From the NCBI GenBank assembly GCA_038501195.1, contig JBBPUQ010000001.1, positions 2,666,001 to 2,730,000 of the forward strand: a stretch of 64,000 nucleotides of DNA, in the 5' to 3' direction. The position numbers and the translations under genes were made by a program. This stretch comes from Nemania diffusa. Its lineage: Eukaryota > Ascomycota > Sordariomycetes > Xylariales > Xylariaceae. The notes beneath the pieces were generated by a model. That model did no database searches and was not told the origin of the DNA. It saw only the letters and a list, made by a program, of their open reading frames with translations. Below, piece after piece: positions 36,005 to 48,787 of the stretch (position 1 is its first letter; each line of letters starts with the position of its first letter).

Positions 36005-38235
36005 ATGTCTTCCAAGCGGAGAATCCATGATCCCTCGTCCCTTTTGTATCATCATCCCCCCCCTTCCCCTTCCCCTGCCCCTCATCATCACCATCATCAT
36101 CACCATCACCACCGCCACCATCCTCCCCCTCCTCCTCCTCATCGCCGTCATCACCACCACTACGACTCTAGCTCAGCACAGGAACACCACCAAAAGGCCC
36201 AAGAAAACCCGCCACCTGACGACCGGTTGGTAGAGCGCATACAGATAGACCTCTTTGATATCTACGAGTCCACCACAGGCCGGCCTCAAGTGAAGATCGG
36301 GGCCAAGAGGAAGACGGCGAACCTGGACCACGTCGCCTCATTTCTAAAGGGGCGATTCTATGCGGGCGACGAGGCAATACCTCACGGTGACCGTATTGAA
36401 TTCTTCCACCTCGAAAAACAGCTGCACGGAAGTGAGCTCCCCCAGCATGTTGCGGCACTGTCGTACAGAGTCGTGAACCCTCAGGACGACGGGTCTCTCG
36501 AGGTGAGATGGAAGGGTACGCACCAATCCGTGCGCCTGTTCCCGTCTCAGCTCGACGAAGTGGCTCGATATATCAGATCCGGCGCTACCATAGGACAAGT
36601 GCGACACAAGGTAGCCTCGGAACTGGCGGGCTCCCTCTCTACAGACAGCCATAGCAGGGCGACTATCGAGCCTGACCAAATCGTGATCGAGGCGGTTGGA
36701 GGCTTTCGACAAGGACTGCTCCAGGGAGACAGCTGGGAGTGTAGAAACGTCCGATCTTGGCTATGCCGCCGTCTTGCTATAACGCTTGTGCGACCTGATG
36801 CCTACTTTGTGTTCTACGGGTTCAATGAGCGATACGTCTTGCACGGACCTCATCTCGATTATTATCACGACACCCAAGGGACCATGAATGGATCTGGCCT
36901 CAAAATGTGGCTCCGGCGTAAGTTGTTGACGAATGTCCGCCAGCCAGGTGACCATCCCGGTAAGATCAAGGCCGAGGACATCAGCCTTTCCATCGGCGGT
37001 AGGCGTGTGAGAGACGGCACGCCGTTTCGCTCAGGCATGTCGTTCGACTTCGAGCTGAGCCGCGATGCCAGAACTATCTTCATCCAGGCCGAGGCGTGGC
37101 TGTTGCCCCTGACAGAAACCTGTAGTATTTGCGCCGACGATAAACGCGTCTCCGAAATGCCGAACCAGAGGAGCATCACAAGAGACTGTGCACACGCAGC
37201 TACGGCTTGTAGTGACTGTATCGGGCAGTGGATCACTCGCAGCATGGAGACCGTCTCATGGGATCGCCTAAAGTGTCCGGAATGTCCTAATCTTCTGTCC
37301 TTTCAGGATGTCGAGGCCTTTGCGCCGAGAGACACATTCGACAGGTACGTGGAAGCGTGACTCCTCTGTAGCGAATGAACATGCCCGCCAACCAGTACAA
37401 AGATATGACAGGTTAGCTACGAGGGCGGCGCTCGATCGGATAGCCGGCTTTCGATGGTGCCTCAACCCCAAGTGTGACTCTGGCCAGATATACCCGTCGG
37501 GCTGCGAAAAGGCCAAGTGCCACGCTTGTCAACGCTCTTCATGTGTTCGCCATGACGTCCCTTGGCATAGCGGCGAGACGTGCAAGGAGTACGACAAACG
37601 CACTCGCAAACAGCGAAAGAGCTACAAGCTCTCCGAGAAGCACATCCAGAAAACCACGAAAACCTGCCCCGGTTGTAAGAGGCACGTAAACAAATACAGT
37701 GGCTGCGACCATATTACTTGTGAGGAACCTCATCTCCCCTTCCCCTTCCCGCTTCTGCCCTACCCCCCAATAGTTGATAGGTGTTGGGGTAACAAACTAA
37801 TTCGACTCTTAAGGCCCGTGTGGCCACGAATGGTGCTGGCTGTGCTTCGCAACATACACTAGAGACAGGTCGAGCAAACTGAGCTGTAAGCATAAGACGG
37901 AATGCCGTCATCACAGGACTCCGCCATTCTGGGAAGGAGGCGGCGCCAATTTTATATTAGAAGACTTTCTAGATCGTCCGCCAGCAGCTGCGATGGGCAG
38001 ACGACCTGCCATACCACTAAGGCAACCGCCGGGTGTCCGCGTAGAGGACGCGGCGGCGGAGAGGCCAGCACCGAACCGTCCGGAATCCCCCCACATGCCG
38101 GCGCCGGCTCTGCTCAACTTTCTCTTCGAGGAATTGAACATCGGCGTAGGCCCTAGACTTCGTCGACAGGGCATGCCTTTCATCAACGACGCACTCCTTT
38201 TTGACCTCGCCCAGCTCATGCAACGAGCGCGGTGA
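36005..38235 (+). CDS. RBR-type E3 ubiquitin ligase, three exons
   Basis: Exons 36005-37344, 37403-37719 and 37814-38235 give 692 residues; introns are 58 and 94 bp. Residues about 20-60 are His/Pro runs. The middle (about 80-360) is a fungal N-terminal region with possible ubiquitin-like folds (for example IVIEAVGGFRQGLLQGDSW and DISLSIGGRRVRDGTPF). RING1 spans about 373-427 (CSICADDK, CAHAATACSDCI, CPEC). An in-between-RING follows at about 466-507 (WCLNPKC, KCHACQ, CVRHDVPWH, GETC). RING2 begins at CPGC (about 535) and continues across intron 2 to HITCPCGHEWCWLC; the expected catalytic Cys is about 548 in SGCDHITC. RBR enzymes pass ubiquitin through that Cys. ATG 36005 is the first Met. 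Substrate and pathway are unknown. The splicing is needed to complete RING2, which supports the model. Confidence 0.9.
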
Positions 38236-38656
38236 GATATACCATGTATGACTTGAAATATGACTCAGAAGTAGTGTTCGATAATCGGAACTCATGTGAC
38301 ACTAATCTGGGCTTTGTAACCCTAAACAGTTGGCCGAGAATGACGTCTCTTTTTTGGATATGTGTATGATGAGAGTTTTGGGTCGTAAATTGCCACTGGT
38401 AGTCGGGAAGACCGAGCGAGCGGTGTGTGTAAACCACGAAAAAGGAGGATACATCAATTTTCTCTCCGTTTATGAACTTTGCGTGTTGAGCTGTCTATTA
38501 CTACCTCTTGTTTGTGCGCTACCGATAGGAGGTCGCGTCACATCCTTTCTGTATTACCAGTACTACCCTAACAATCATTCAATGAAGATGCCAACTTTTT
38601 TTTTAAGTCCCCTAGCCCCTAACTGTAGGAAAATGATCACGGCTTTTATGTCTGCA
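38236..38656. other. Intergenic between convergent genes
   Basis: The RBR gene (plus) and the DUF4360 gene (minus) converge here. No gene; expected to hold both 3' ends. Confidence 0.5.
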
Positions 38657-39398
38657 TCAACAACGTCTCCAAGTCCACCCCCATTGTTCACTGACCGACG
38701 AGGTCTTGCTCGCACCGTAGTATGCGGTGACGTTACGAGTGGCCCCTGTAAAGGCCATGCGGAAGTTGACATTTAAGATGCCGCCACCATTGCACGGCGA
38801 CCAAATTAGAGCGGCATCAGAGATGCTCGTGTGTAGGTCAAGGTCCTTTGAAGTGGCCGAGTTGTCTGTGCTAGGGATAGATTGAGCCGTAGTTGCCTAA
38901 TGCTACATGTCAGAACCTCCGAGAGACGATAAGATACTATGCTATGGGCATAGGTAAGGAAAGGGGTATATATAGAGGTGTACTTACCGTGTTGGCGGCG
39001 TTTTGGCTGAAATACACGGTGAGATACTGTGTGAGCGTGACGCCTGCGCCGTCAAACTCGAAGTAGCCGTTCGACCAGTGGTCTTTGAGCGCAAACTGCC
39101 AACCCGTCGTCGAGGCCCCGAAGGTCAGGTGCGCCTGACAGTTGACCGTCTTGTCGGCGACAGCGCTCAACGGGCCGGTCTTGACCCGAAAACTTGGCAG
39201 GCTGAAGGAAAAGTTGTCCCAGAGACCGTCAGTCGACGCGTCCGTCGTGCCTTGCGGACAGCCGCTGCCTGAGAAACTGGTAGACACGACCGCCGGCGGC
39301 GTAAAGGTGTCGCGGACGGGGAGAATTGAGACGAGTTGCGGCGCCGCTGCCGAGAGAGCCGGCTGCAGTAGAACTAGAAGGGCGCTTGTGGGATGCAT
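38657..39398 (-). CDS. Secreted DUF4360-family protein, two exons
   Basis: Exon 1 39398-38988 and exon 2 38896-38657 join in phase 0 to 216 residues. A signal peptide is visible (about residues 1-20, TSALLVLLQPALSAAAP). Then GSGCPQGT, FSFSLPSFRV, NCQAHLTF, TTGWQFALKDHWSNGYFEF, and in exon 2 ISDAALIWSPCNGGGILNVNFRMAFTG, the conserved order of the DUF4360 family of small secreted fungal proteins. The 90-bp intron has GTAAGT and CATTAG ends. Function unknown in the family; a role at the cell surface or outside the cell is inferred from the signal peptide. Four cysteines could form disulfides. Confidence 0.88.
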
Positions 39399-41089
39399 TG
39401 TGGAGATCGTGGTAGTAGAAGTTATGAGATGTAGAACCCTTACGTGCTGAGAGCGGTGTCGTAGCTCTGATGTTAACTCTGCAGAAAGGAGACGGTAATT
39501 GAATATATGTATATAGCACGCTTGATAATGCTTCGCGTCTTGTGCTTAATGCTTGATGCCCAATGCTTGATGCTTGGTGGATGAGGAGGGAACGAGTACG
39601 AGATTGATTAGAGGCGGCTACGGGCTATTTCTATATCATCAACATCTCAACACCCTCACTCCCCGAAGTAGTCGAATTCAAACATCATCCGCGATCGTGT
39701 GATGCCCATAGGGCTCTTCTGAATCTGGAGCGCCCCAAAAACTCACGAGGTTGGTCCTCCGACCAAGATCTTTGACGTATTTTGACTGTCGGTCTTAGTC
39801 TAGATCAAGAGCATCACCGCACGCTGATTTAGCCATATTACCCGCGACGTTGTCACGGACCGAACTGTTGACCGCGACGGATCGATTCTTCGCTCCGGGT
39901 AAGTCTAGACCACAGTGATAAAATTAGAAGCTCGGTTAATAATAGCAGATGGCAGCTCCGATAGAATCTTCTGTTATGTCGTGCATATGTTCGTGCATAT
40001 CACTAACTGAGATCGTTCCATCTGGCTGGAGCTCGGAACTTGCGCGAGGCGTCATGGCTTTAACTCCCGTATAATTGATTATGACTAAGATAAGTCTAGA
40101 TGGTCGAGTGATGCTGATAGATTGACGTATCCTGATGCGCGGAGTCTCAGCAAGTCCTTGACTGTGCTCGCTCTAGATAGCATAATACCCCAGCCAGATG
40201 CAATAGCCGTCACATGATCATTTGACAGCTAGTTCCGGCTATCTCGTTTGGAACATTAGAATGTTTCCTACCATATTTGAACATTGTTACTAGTTACTAG
40301 TCACCGTCCTTATTTGTGATCGTCACGCCCTGGTAGCTAGGTATCAAAGAAGTCTGCCGTATAGAGGTCCTTTCAGGGTAGTTATAGTGGCCAGATTTGT
40401 CGACAGCATTAGAGTACCGTGCTTACAGAGTTCCAAGACTGAGTCGAAAAGAAGTATTAACTGTCCTAATAGAAAGCGGGATTGGAAGCTTAGCCAAGGA
40501 CCTATGTCTTAGGCTAGCCTGCCTCCTCGTGATGATAACTTCATGCGCCTCGTGTGGCAGGCGTGCGTTCTTCATAGAGTAGCCCTCTTGTTTACCCCGC
40601 GGGCTGATATTCTATTCTCGACTGTATCATGTCGCAGGCGTATCATGAGGCCCTAAACCAACACTAACCTACCGATGATAGGATGTGCGGTAGCATGAAT
40701 AACCACATGCAGCTATCCTAGGTAGTCGGAATTGGCCTAGTGATGAGAGACTAAAGCGGCCTCTACTGTAGATGCGTTCGGCACATTGTATGAATGCACT
40801 TCGATTCTTTTAAGTCTGAAAGTAACGTCCAGACTGCGCGTTGTGCAATAAGTACAACTGCGCAAATAATTAGCACCATGTGTTAGAGAGGAGTGTCCAC
40901 CCATTTCTGAGCACACGAAACAAGCCAAGTAGTCGTGAATTGCTCTGGGTGCGTGATCAAGTGCCCAAACCCTGGGCCCAAGAAGCCATATTGGTGGCTA
41001 CAGGGCAGAAAGTGACCCGGTGCTTCGGGGCTCATCAATTCCGAGGGCTGTGGCTCTCGCTTGATGAGGAATTCGCTGCTGGGGCTCGT
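39399..41089. other. Intergenic, no gene
   Basis: 1.7 kb upstream of the DUF4360 gene and downstream of VPS37. Includes TATATGTATATAG near 39500 (possible core promoter for DUF4360) and a TGCTTAATGCTTGATGCC-type short repetition near 39543-39580. Only short, isolated frames otherwise. Confidence 0.5.
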
Positions 41090-42024
41090 TCACCGCCATC
41101 CGCCGACTCGCCTCTCGTTCCACCTCTCCTTACGCTCCTGCCGAAGGTAGTATAGCCGCTTTGCTTCTCTGTACCTTCGAACCCAATCGAGCGTCTCTCG
41201 CTCTGTGGCCAAGCCGCTTCCTACGCCATGGTCACCGTTGCTGCCCCTTCCTTGGGTACCTTCTCCCTCCAAGAAGCTCTCCTCCATGGCAGCGCAGAGC
41301 ATCTCTTGCTCTTGTAGGGCCTGGGTCAGGCGAGTGTAGAGGGCTGCGGGGGAAAAGGGCGCGAGGGCGGTGTCCATATCAGCTTGCTTGGAGCGCCATT
41401 GTCGGTCGAGCGCGTGGGCCGACAGAAGCTGGGCCTGGGTGGAGGCGCGCTGATGGTCAAACCGCGTCTCCAGCTCTTTGAGGTGCTGGGCGAGGGCTAT
41501 GTTCTCGGCGAGGGCAGCGAGAAGCGCATCCTGTGTCTGGGCGAGCGATGGGTGCATCGTGGTCGGCGAGACTGTCAAGGCTTGGAGTGTCGACGGAGTA
41601 CTGAGGATGTCGGCGAGGTCCTGTTTCCTACATTCCGCAAGAGCGGGCGCTTAGTCGGATATGGCCATACATGCATGCTGCGCTTAGATGGCTCGAGGGC
41701 GCTACGGCAGACTTACGATTTATCCTCCAACATTCTGGGTAGCCAAGTATCGCCGGGATCTGGTATGGCTGGTGTGGGTTCTCGATGCTGTCGCGCGGCG
41801 GCGGCGGCGGCGGCGGCTGGCGCAGGAATCAAGCCCGACGAGTCTGTGGCCGGCGCCCTGCCATTGAAAATACCCATGCTCTCCAAGCTGCTGCTATACC
41901 CATTGTCGGGCACGGGTGGTGGCGGACGAGGCGAGTTTCCCGCAGGTGTCCCGAGGCGGCTCACATCGTGGCTGTTGGGTTTCGGCGGGGGAACCGGCGG
42001 CGGTGGTGTCGGGGATGTGTACAT
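41090..42024 (-). CDS. VPS37: ESCRT-I subunit Vps37 (Mod(r) domain), two exons
   Basis: Exons 42024-41717 and 41627-41090 give 281 residues; the 89-bp intron has GTAAGT and GTAG ends. The first 90 residues are Pro-rich (PPPPVPPPKP, PRPPPPVPDN) with a run of alanines coded by a GCC/GCG tract. The Mod(r) domain covers about 92-270: DTWLPRMLEDKSKQDLADILS, TMHPSLAQTQDALLAALAENIALAQHLKELETRF, and a C-terminal helix (ERETLDWVRRYREAKRLYYLRQERKERW). Vps37 pairs with Vps23 and Vps28 in ESCRT-I, which sorts ubiquitylated cargo at endosomes. Its start codon is only 133 bp from a RIPped gypsy LTR, so its promoter is either very short or replaced by LTR sequence. Confidence 0.85.
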
Positions 42025-42157
42025 CTCTGAACTTCTCTGAAGCTCTTGTATGGAACAATGAGAATGTGTGTCTGTTCCTTATCTCTGAGTAGCCGAGTTG
42101 ATTTGCCTAGAGAGTTGTAGCGAGTTTGGGATAATAAGTATGTATGCTGGGTATACC

Positions 42158-42363
42158 TGTGGATCCAGACAATAGAAGTACCCACATGTAGGTACTACAT
42201 TGGAAGACAATGGAAGCGGTATGTGTATATAAGTACGCCACACTCGACAGGGGTCGACTTGTACTTTTAGAATCTATAATCCATTTTTGAGTATAGATCT
42301 ATAGCTTAGTAATAATATATAAGTTATAGACTAATATTTTGAAAGAATTAATCCAAACATACA
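42158..42363 (+). repeat. 5' LTR of the gypsy element, outer half unmutated
   Basis: 206 bp, begins TGTGGATCCAGACAATAG, ends CATACA. The left half keeps G and C where the partner LTR has A and T; from about 42270 on the relation reverses. Preceded by TACC (42154-42157). Confidence 0.93.
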
Positions 42364-43957
42364 AATAGTTATTTGTGCAGTTTTATAATAAACTTTATTA
42401 TTTATATTTTATATTTATTTTCGACTGACTGATTGTACGAATTATATAACTTTACTGATTTATAGATATAGATTATATAGCTAAAATATTCGATAACAGA
42501 GTTTTTAAATTAAGATCTAGATTAATATTTAGATCAGAATTAAACGAGCTTGATATAAACGATTTAATTAATGCTTTTATTAGTATACTATTAAATATAA
42601 TAGTTGCTTTAGTATATAAAAAAATTGAAACATTTATAGCTAATATAAAAAATAAATTCAATTAAATCGTTATAATAATTATTTAAATAAATATATAAAT
42701 AAACTAAAAATTAAAAAAGTTAAAAAATTAATTTATTTATATATAATTTATATTTAATTTATTTATATTTAATTTATTAATATTTAATTTATTTATATTT
42801 AATTTATTTATATTTAATATATTTATATTAAATTAATTTATAATTAATTTATTTTTATTAAATTAATTTAAACTAAACTAATTTATACAAAACTAATTTA
42901 TATAAAATTAATTTAAACTAAACTAATTTATAAATAATTTTTTTTAAAATTTTATATATATAGTTAATATAACAGTTAATATTTTAATATATATAAAAAT
43001 ATTAATAAATGTTATTTTAAATAAAAAATTACTAAATTTTATTTTAAATTTTTAAAAATATAAAAAATTTAGTAAAATATAAATAATATAAAATTAAATA
43101 GTTTAAACAGTATTTTTAAATATATTTTTATAAAGTAATGTTAATTAATTAAATTAAACTAAATTAAAAAATAAAGTTATAATTTTATTTAATTTATAGC
43201 TTGTAAAAATAAATTATATTATTTTAAATAAAATTTAAAATATTTAAATATATTTAATATAAATTTTTATATTATATAAACTATAGTTTATAAAAATAAT
43301 AATTAAGTTTAAAAAAAATTTTTAATAAATAATATTATTTATATATAATATTAATACTAAAGTTATATAAGTAAATTTTTTAAAAGCTATAATTTAAATA
43401 TTAATTATATATAATATATTAAACAGTTTTTTTATAATATTTATAAATATAATATTAATACAAAAAAAATTATATATTGTTTATTTATAAAAGTTATAAA
43501 TAGCTTTTTATAAACTTTTAAATATTATAAAAAATATATAGTAAATATATAATATTATAATTAACAAACTTAAAATATATATATTAAATATATAATTATA
43601 TTTAAAAAAAATATTGTTAATTTAAGTATTAGCTAAATTATAAAAAAAATAGTTTAATTAATAAAAATAATTAATATAACTATTATAAAATTTAAAATTT
43701 ATAATATATTTAATATAATTATATAATTATAAAATATATTAATATTATATTATAATTATAATATTAGTACTAATATATTAAATAAACTTAATAAAAATAT
43801 AATTTAAACATTTAATTATATAAAATTAATTTTAAAAAGTTTAAATATAACAATTTTTAATTTTAAAATAAATAATTATAATATTAATTAAATAATTAAA
43901 CTTTATAATAATAAATATTAAAAAGCAAAATATATAATTAATATATTAAATAATATA

Positions 43958-43999
43958 TGTTTTAATTATAAAAAACTAAACTATTAAGCTAAAAACTAT
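43958..43999 (+). pseudogene. Fossil of gag CCHC zinc knuckle
   Basis: Codons read C-F-N-Y-K-K-L-N-Y-stop-A-K-N-Y. Allowing C-to-T and G-to-A this is a CX2CX4HX4C knuckle with exact spacing: first Cys kept, Cys 2 and Cys 3 now Tyr (TGT to TAT), His now Tyr (CAT to TAT), the stop from a Trp codon. The knuckle binds element RNA in the gag protein of LTR retrotransposons. Confidence 0.8.
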
Positions 44000-45961
44000 A
44001 ATAAAAAACTAAAATAACTAAAAAATATATTAAATTATAGCAAGTAATATTAATATAACTATATAAATTAAAATATAATACTAAAAAATATATTATTTAA
44101 AAATAAAATAAACAAATTTAGTAAATTTAAAAAAAAATATAAAACTTTTTAAAATAAAAGCTTATATAAAAATAAAAAGTAAGTTTATTTTATTAATAAT
44201 AAAAATTTCGATTTAAATAAAAATATAAACAAATATAGTACTATTAAAAAAATCAAAAAAGATTTAATTAATTAAAAAATAGCTGATTTAATAAACGAAA
44301 TAAATATAAATAATTAATAAAAAAGCTATATTTATATAATTTATATAAATATAAACTTATAAAAATTATTTAAATAAAATAAAATTTATAATAGTTATTA
44401 AAACTAATATAACTTATTTAAAACAAAATTATTTAATAGTTTTAAATTTATAATATTTTTTAATTATAGCTATATTAGTTGTTATATATTAAAGTTTTTA
44501 ATAATAAAGTTATAACTATATAAGTTTTAAAAATTAAAACAAATATAAAAAATTAAAAAAATAAGCTTAAAAATTAAAAACAACTATTTAATAAAAAGCT
44601 AATTTATAATTTTAAAAAATATTATTTAAAAATAAATAATTATTAAAAAAGTTATTTTAAACAATATATTTTTAAAAAATTTAACTATAAATAAATAAAA
44701 ATTTTATAAATAAAACAGCAATTTTAATATTATATATAGCAAAAAAATTGTATAGCTTATAAAATTTAAAAATAAACTTATAATCGAATTTATTAATAAA
44801 TTGTTTATATATATAATAACTAAACTAGTTTATATAAATAAAAAATTATAAATTATATAATATAAAATTATATTTAAAAATAATTAAACTATTTAGTTTT
44901 TATAAACTTATATATAAATTTATTTTAAACTGTTTAATATTATTAAATAATAAACTAATATTATAACTAAAATAAAATATTATATTAATATAAATAATTA
45001 TATATTAGTTAAACTATTTTTTAAACAATATAGTTTTATATAAAAAAAAGCTATAAAAAAATTTGTTAATATATATATTAATATATATATATATAAAAAA
45101 TATAAATTATAAAAAACGCTAGTATTATTAATATTAAAAAAAAGTTTTAATAAAACAATTATATTTAATTAATTAAAAAAAAGTATTATATATAAATTTT
45201 ATTACAACTATTAAAAATTTAACAAAATTATATAAAAATAAATATATTTTTTATTTAATACTATAAATTAAATTTAAAAAACAGTAAACTATTAGTAATA
45301 TATATTTATAAATTTAAAAAATAAATTTTAATATATCAAAATAGCTAAAAAAAATCGTAAAAAAACAATTTTTATAACTTTATTTAATATATATAAATAA
45401 ATAATAATACTATTTAAACTATATAATATTTTAACAATATTTTAAATATTAATAAAAAAAATAATTTGATTATTTTATAACTAATTAATAAGTTTATTTA
45501 ATAATATATATATATATAAAAATATTTAAAAAAAACTGTATAAACAAATAATAACATTATTTATTTAGTTAATAAAATATAATATAATAATTTATACTAT
45601 AAAAATATTAATATTTATTTAAATAAATATATTTTTAAGTTTTTATATTTTTTAATATAATATTAAAACAGATTTAATTAAAATAACAGCTATAAAAAAT
45701 AAATTTATATTTATAACTACAATAAAAATTAAAATATTTATAAATATAACTAATTATTTTTAATATTTAATTAATAAATATATTTTACTGTTTATATTTT
45801 TTATAAATTTTATAAAAAAGTTTAAAAATTATTTGCTAATATTAAATATTAAAATTAAAATATTTTAAAAAATAATATATAAAATTATAACTATAATATT
45901 AATAATATAATTATTTAATTAAAAATTATTATTAATAATTAATATAAACTTTAGTTAAATT

Positions 45962-46111
45962 TATATAAATGTTTATTTAATATAGTTATATTTTTATAAA
46001 AAAAATTTAATACTATATTTAGTTGTATATTTTTTTAAAAAATTAGAAAATTAACAGTTTTAGTATATAAATTAAAAAAAAAAACTTTTTATAATTATAA
46101 TTTTTTTGCAG
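45962..46111 (+). pseudogene. Fossil of Ty3-type RNase H
   Basis: The plus-strand frame reads VVYFFKKLEN, stop, Q, F, stop, YIN, stop, KKKLFI. The gypsy RNase H box is VxYxSRKLxxxExxYxxxEKELLAI; spacing between the SRKL, Q/E, Y and EKE positions is identical and each change is C-to-T or G-to-A. About 20 codons upstream, INV(Y) fits the conserved TDA(S/C) strand. This fixes the superfamily as Ty3/gypsy and the direction as plus. Confidence 0.78.
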
Positions 46112-47761
46112 TATTAATATTATTAAATAAAAAGTAAAAACATTATAATATAAATAAATTATAAATTTTTAATAAAAATTAAAACAAAAATAAATTAATT
46201 AGTTAAAATTATATAATTTATTAATATAATTAAATATTATTATATTAAAATTATTTATTGCTTTAAAAAATTAAATATAATAACAAACTAGTTATTAAAA
46301 TTACTAAAATATATATATATAACAAAAAAATTTAATAATAATATAAAAAAAAAACAAATAATACAAACTAAAATAATATTATTATATAAATTTAATTATA
46401 TAAATTTACAAGCTATTATAAAATATTTATATTTTTTAATAAATTTATTATTTAATTTAAACTTAAACTAAATAATATAGTATTTTATAATTTATAATAA
46501 AAAATTATATAAATTAATTAAATATATTAAATTATTTAGTAATTTTTTATATAATTTAAAAATGTTATATTAAATAATATTATTATTAAAAATTTTTAAA
46601 ACTATAAATTTAATATAAATAGTTAAAAATATATATATCGATTTAAATTATATTATAATTAATATATTAATTTAAAAAATTAATAAATTATATTAATATT
46701 TAAAAACTATTTTAATAATATAACAAATAATAATTAAATATAAAAAATATTAACTAATAAAACTATTAATAAATAAATTATTAAACTTTTAATTAATTAT
46801 ATTATTATTTTTACTAATAAAATAAACTATAAACTATATAACAATAAAAATTTATAAAATATTTATATATATAAAATATATAATGTTATAAATTAAAATA
46901 GCTATAATATTTAATATATTGTTTAAAAATATAAAACTATTAATTATAAAAATTAGTAAAACTTTTAATTATTTAAAAAAATAAATTTATAACAATAATA
47001 ATATATTTATAAATAATAAAGTTATTTAATAATATAAATATAATAAATTAATAATAAAGTTTATAATATTTATAAAATTTAAAAATAATAATAAAATCAA
47101 AAAAACAAACAAAAATATTAAAAAAATTATACTTTATAATATAATTTATTATTTATAATATAACTATTAAATATAATTTAAAATAATTATATATATATAT
47201 AATTATATATTTAAACTAAATAGTTATAATAGTTACTTTTTATTATTTAATATATAGCTTTTTTAATAGTAATTATTTATTAAATTAGTTAAATATATAT
47301 ATAATTTAATAAAAAAAAAAAAAAATTTTTTTTAATAAAATTTAATATTATATTATAAAACTTCGAAAGCTTAATATTATTTTAATAGTTTAAAAATATT
47401 ATAAAATTAAATTAAAATATATTTTTAAAAAAAAAAAAAACTAATTTATATATATAAACTAAAAAATTAAATATTATATATAAAATAATAAAATAATAAA
47501 ATAAAATTATATTATAATAAACTATAAACTATTATTAATTGCTATATAAATAATATATATAAAATTTAAAACTTTAAAAGTTTTAAATTATTTAATAAAT
47601 ATAATAGTATTAATTTATTTTTAATATATAGTAATAATAGTTATTTTATATAAAATTTATAATATATTAATAAAATAATATTAAAAAAAAATTATAAACA
47701 ATTATAAGTACTAAATAAACTAAAAAATAAATAAAAACATTTATTTAAAAAAAAAAGTAGT

Positions 47762-47967
47762 TGTAAATTTAAATAATAGAAATATTTACATATAAATACT
47801 ACATTAAAAAACAATAGAAGCAGTATATATATATAAATACGCCACATTCAACAAAAGTCGACTTATATTCTTAGAATCTACAATCCACCTTTGAGTACAG
47901 ATCTATAGCCTAGTAGTAATACATAGATTGTAGACCAACACTCTGAGGGGACCAATCCAGACGCACA
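47762..47967 (+). repeat. 3' LTR of the gypsy element, outer half unmutated
   Basis: 206 bp, begins TGTAAATTTAAATAATAG, ends GACGCACA. The mirror image of the 5' LTR: the inner (left) half is RIPped and the outer (right) half keeps G and C (for example CTCTGAGGGGACC). Confidence 0.93.
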
Positions 47968-48787
47968 TACCGAGGTTGGTTTGTTTGTTGGTTTGTTTGT
48001 TGGTTGGTTATGTAGTTGGTTGGTAGGTGGGTGGGCCTATCTGCACCGCATAGAGAATACCTACCTACAGTGTTCCTAGTCCAGGTGGCTAGTTCTCCAC
48101 TTTGCCTACCTACGTACGTCAATTATCAAAAATGGACACAGCGGTATGATCATATATGTAAGCCGTTTTCGAACGTAGACGGTCACCAATGAATAAAACA
48201 AGACCCCGAACGCAAATAATGTTAAAGTCATAAAACTGCCACAAGTCCAAGACCATCATAAAAAATAAATTGGTCACAAGGAAACGAGCTGGTCACAAGA
48301 TAAGCAGGCAGGTATCGACAGCAGTCACTAGTTTAATATAGCCTTGAACAGCCGGGACGGTCTCGGATAGCTGTAAAGGTTTCGAATAGAAAGGTATTGT
48401 ATAACAGGCCGTGACGATTGAAATTCTGAAAAGTATTTCTAGTACGCGGTGATTTTATACAAATAAGAGGGTTTAAATATATGATTATCACTTCCCCCCA
48501 ATAGGTACTTAGTAGATAACCTTTGCGAGTTACGCATAGACATGATCTTTTTAGCCATTGAGATACTGCACATATCTGTGGGGGGAACGATGCCTCATCA
48601 TTCTGAATAGATTCTTGTATTAGCCGATCAAGCCTTTCAGCGTACCTATCACCCGTGCCAGCTTATTATCCCAGTACGCGCCCAGCGCTATCAAGAAAAC
48701 TTGTATGCCTTGCGCCTTTAGAACGCCGACGACAATGAGTGGGCTATGCTAAAATCTCCTGCTACCAAGATGGGCCCTTTATCGGCC
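47968..48787. other. Intergenic right flank of gypsy element
   Basis: Opens with an imperfect TTGG/TTTG tetranucleotide tract (about 47975-48030) and then ordinary sequence. No gene; contains the 3' flank of NUP84. Confidence 0.6.

Larger units (their letters stand above)
42158..47967 (+). mobile_element. Complete RIPped Ty3/gypsy LTR retrotransposon
   Basis: Two direct repeats of exactly 206 bp, TGT...ACA type, flanked on both sides by TACC (42154-42157 and 47968-47971), a 4-bp target-site duplication (5 bp would be more usual). About 50 differences were counted between the LTRs and all are transitions. The 5.4-kb interior is almost only A+T. Orientation is plus: a gag zinc knuckle fossil lies at 43958-43999 and a Ty3-type RNase H fossil at about 45962-46111, spaced about 2 kb apart as in gypsy elements. 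I could not identify the RT active site or integrase, so some interior may be deleted. Insertion is just upstream of VPS37. Confidence 0.92.

Noticed and set aside
38330..38776. 148-residue plus-strand frame between the RBR and DUF4360 genes
   Set aside because: It overlaps exon 2 of the DUF4360 gene on the opposite strand and has no motif or splice context.
42473..42661. Open frame on the minus strand inside the gypsy element
   Set aside because: It lies in A+T-only DNA, its composition is Ile/Asn/Lys/Leu as expected by chance, and the element's own coding direction is plus.
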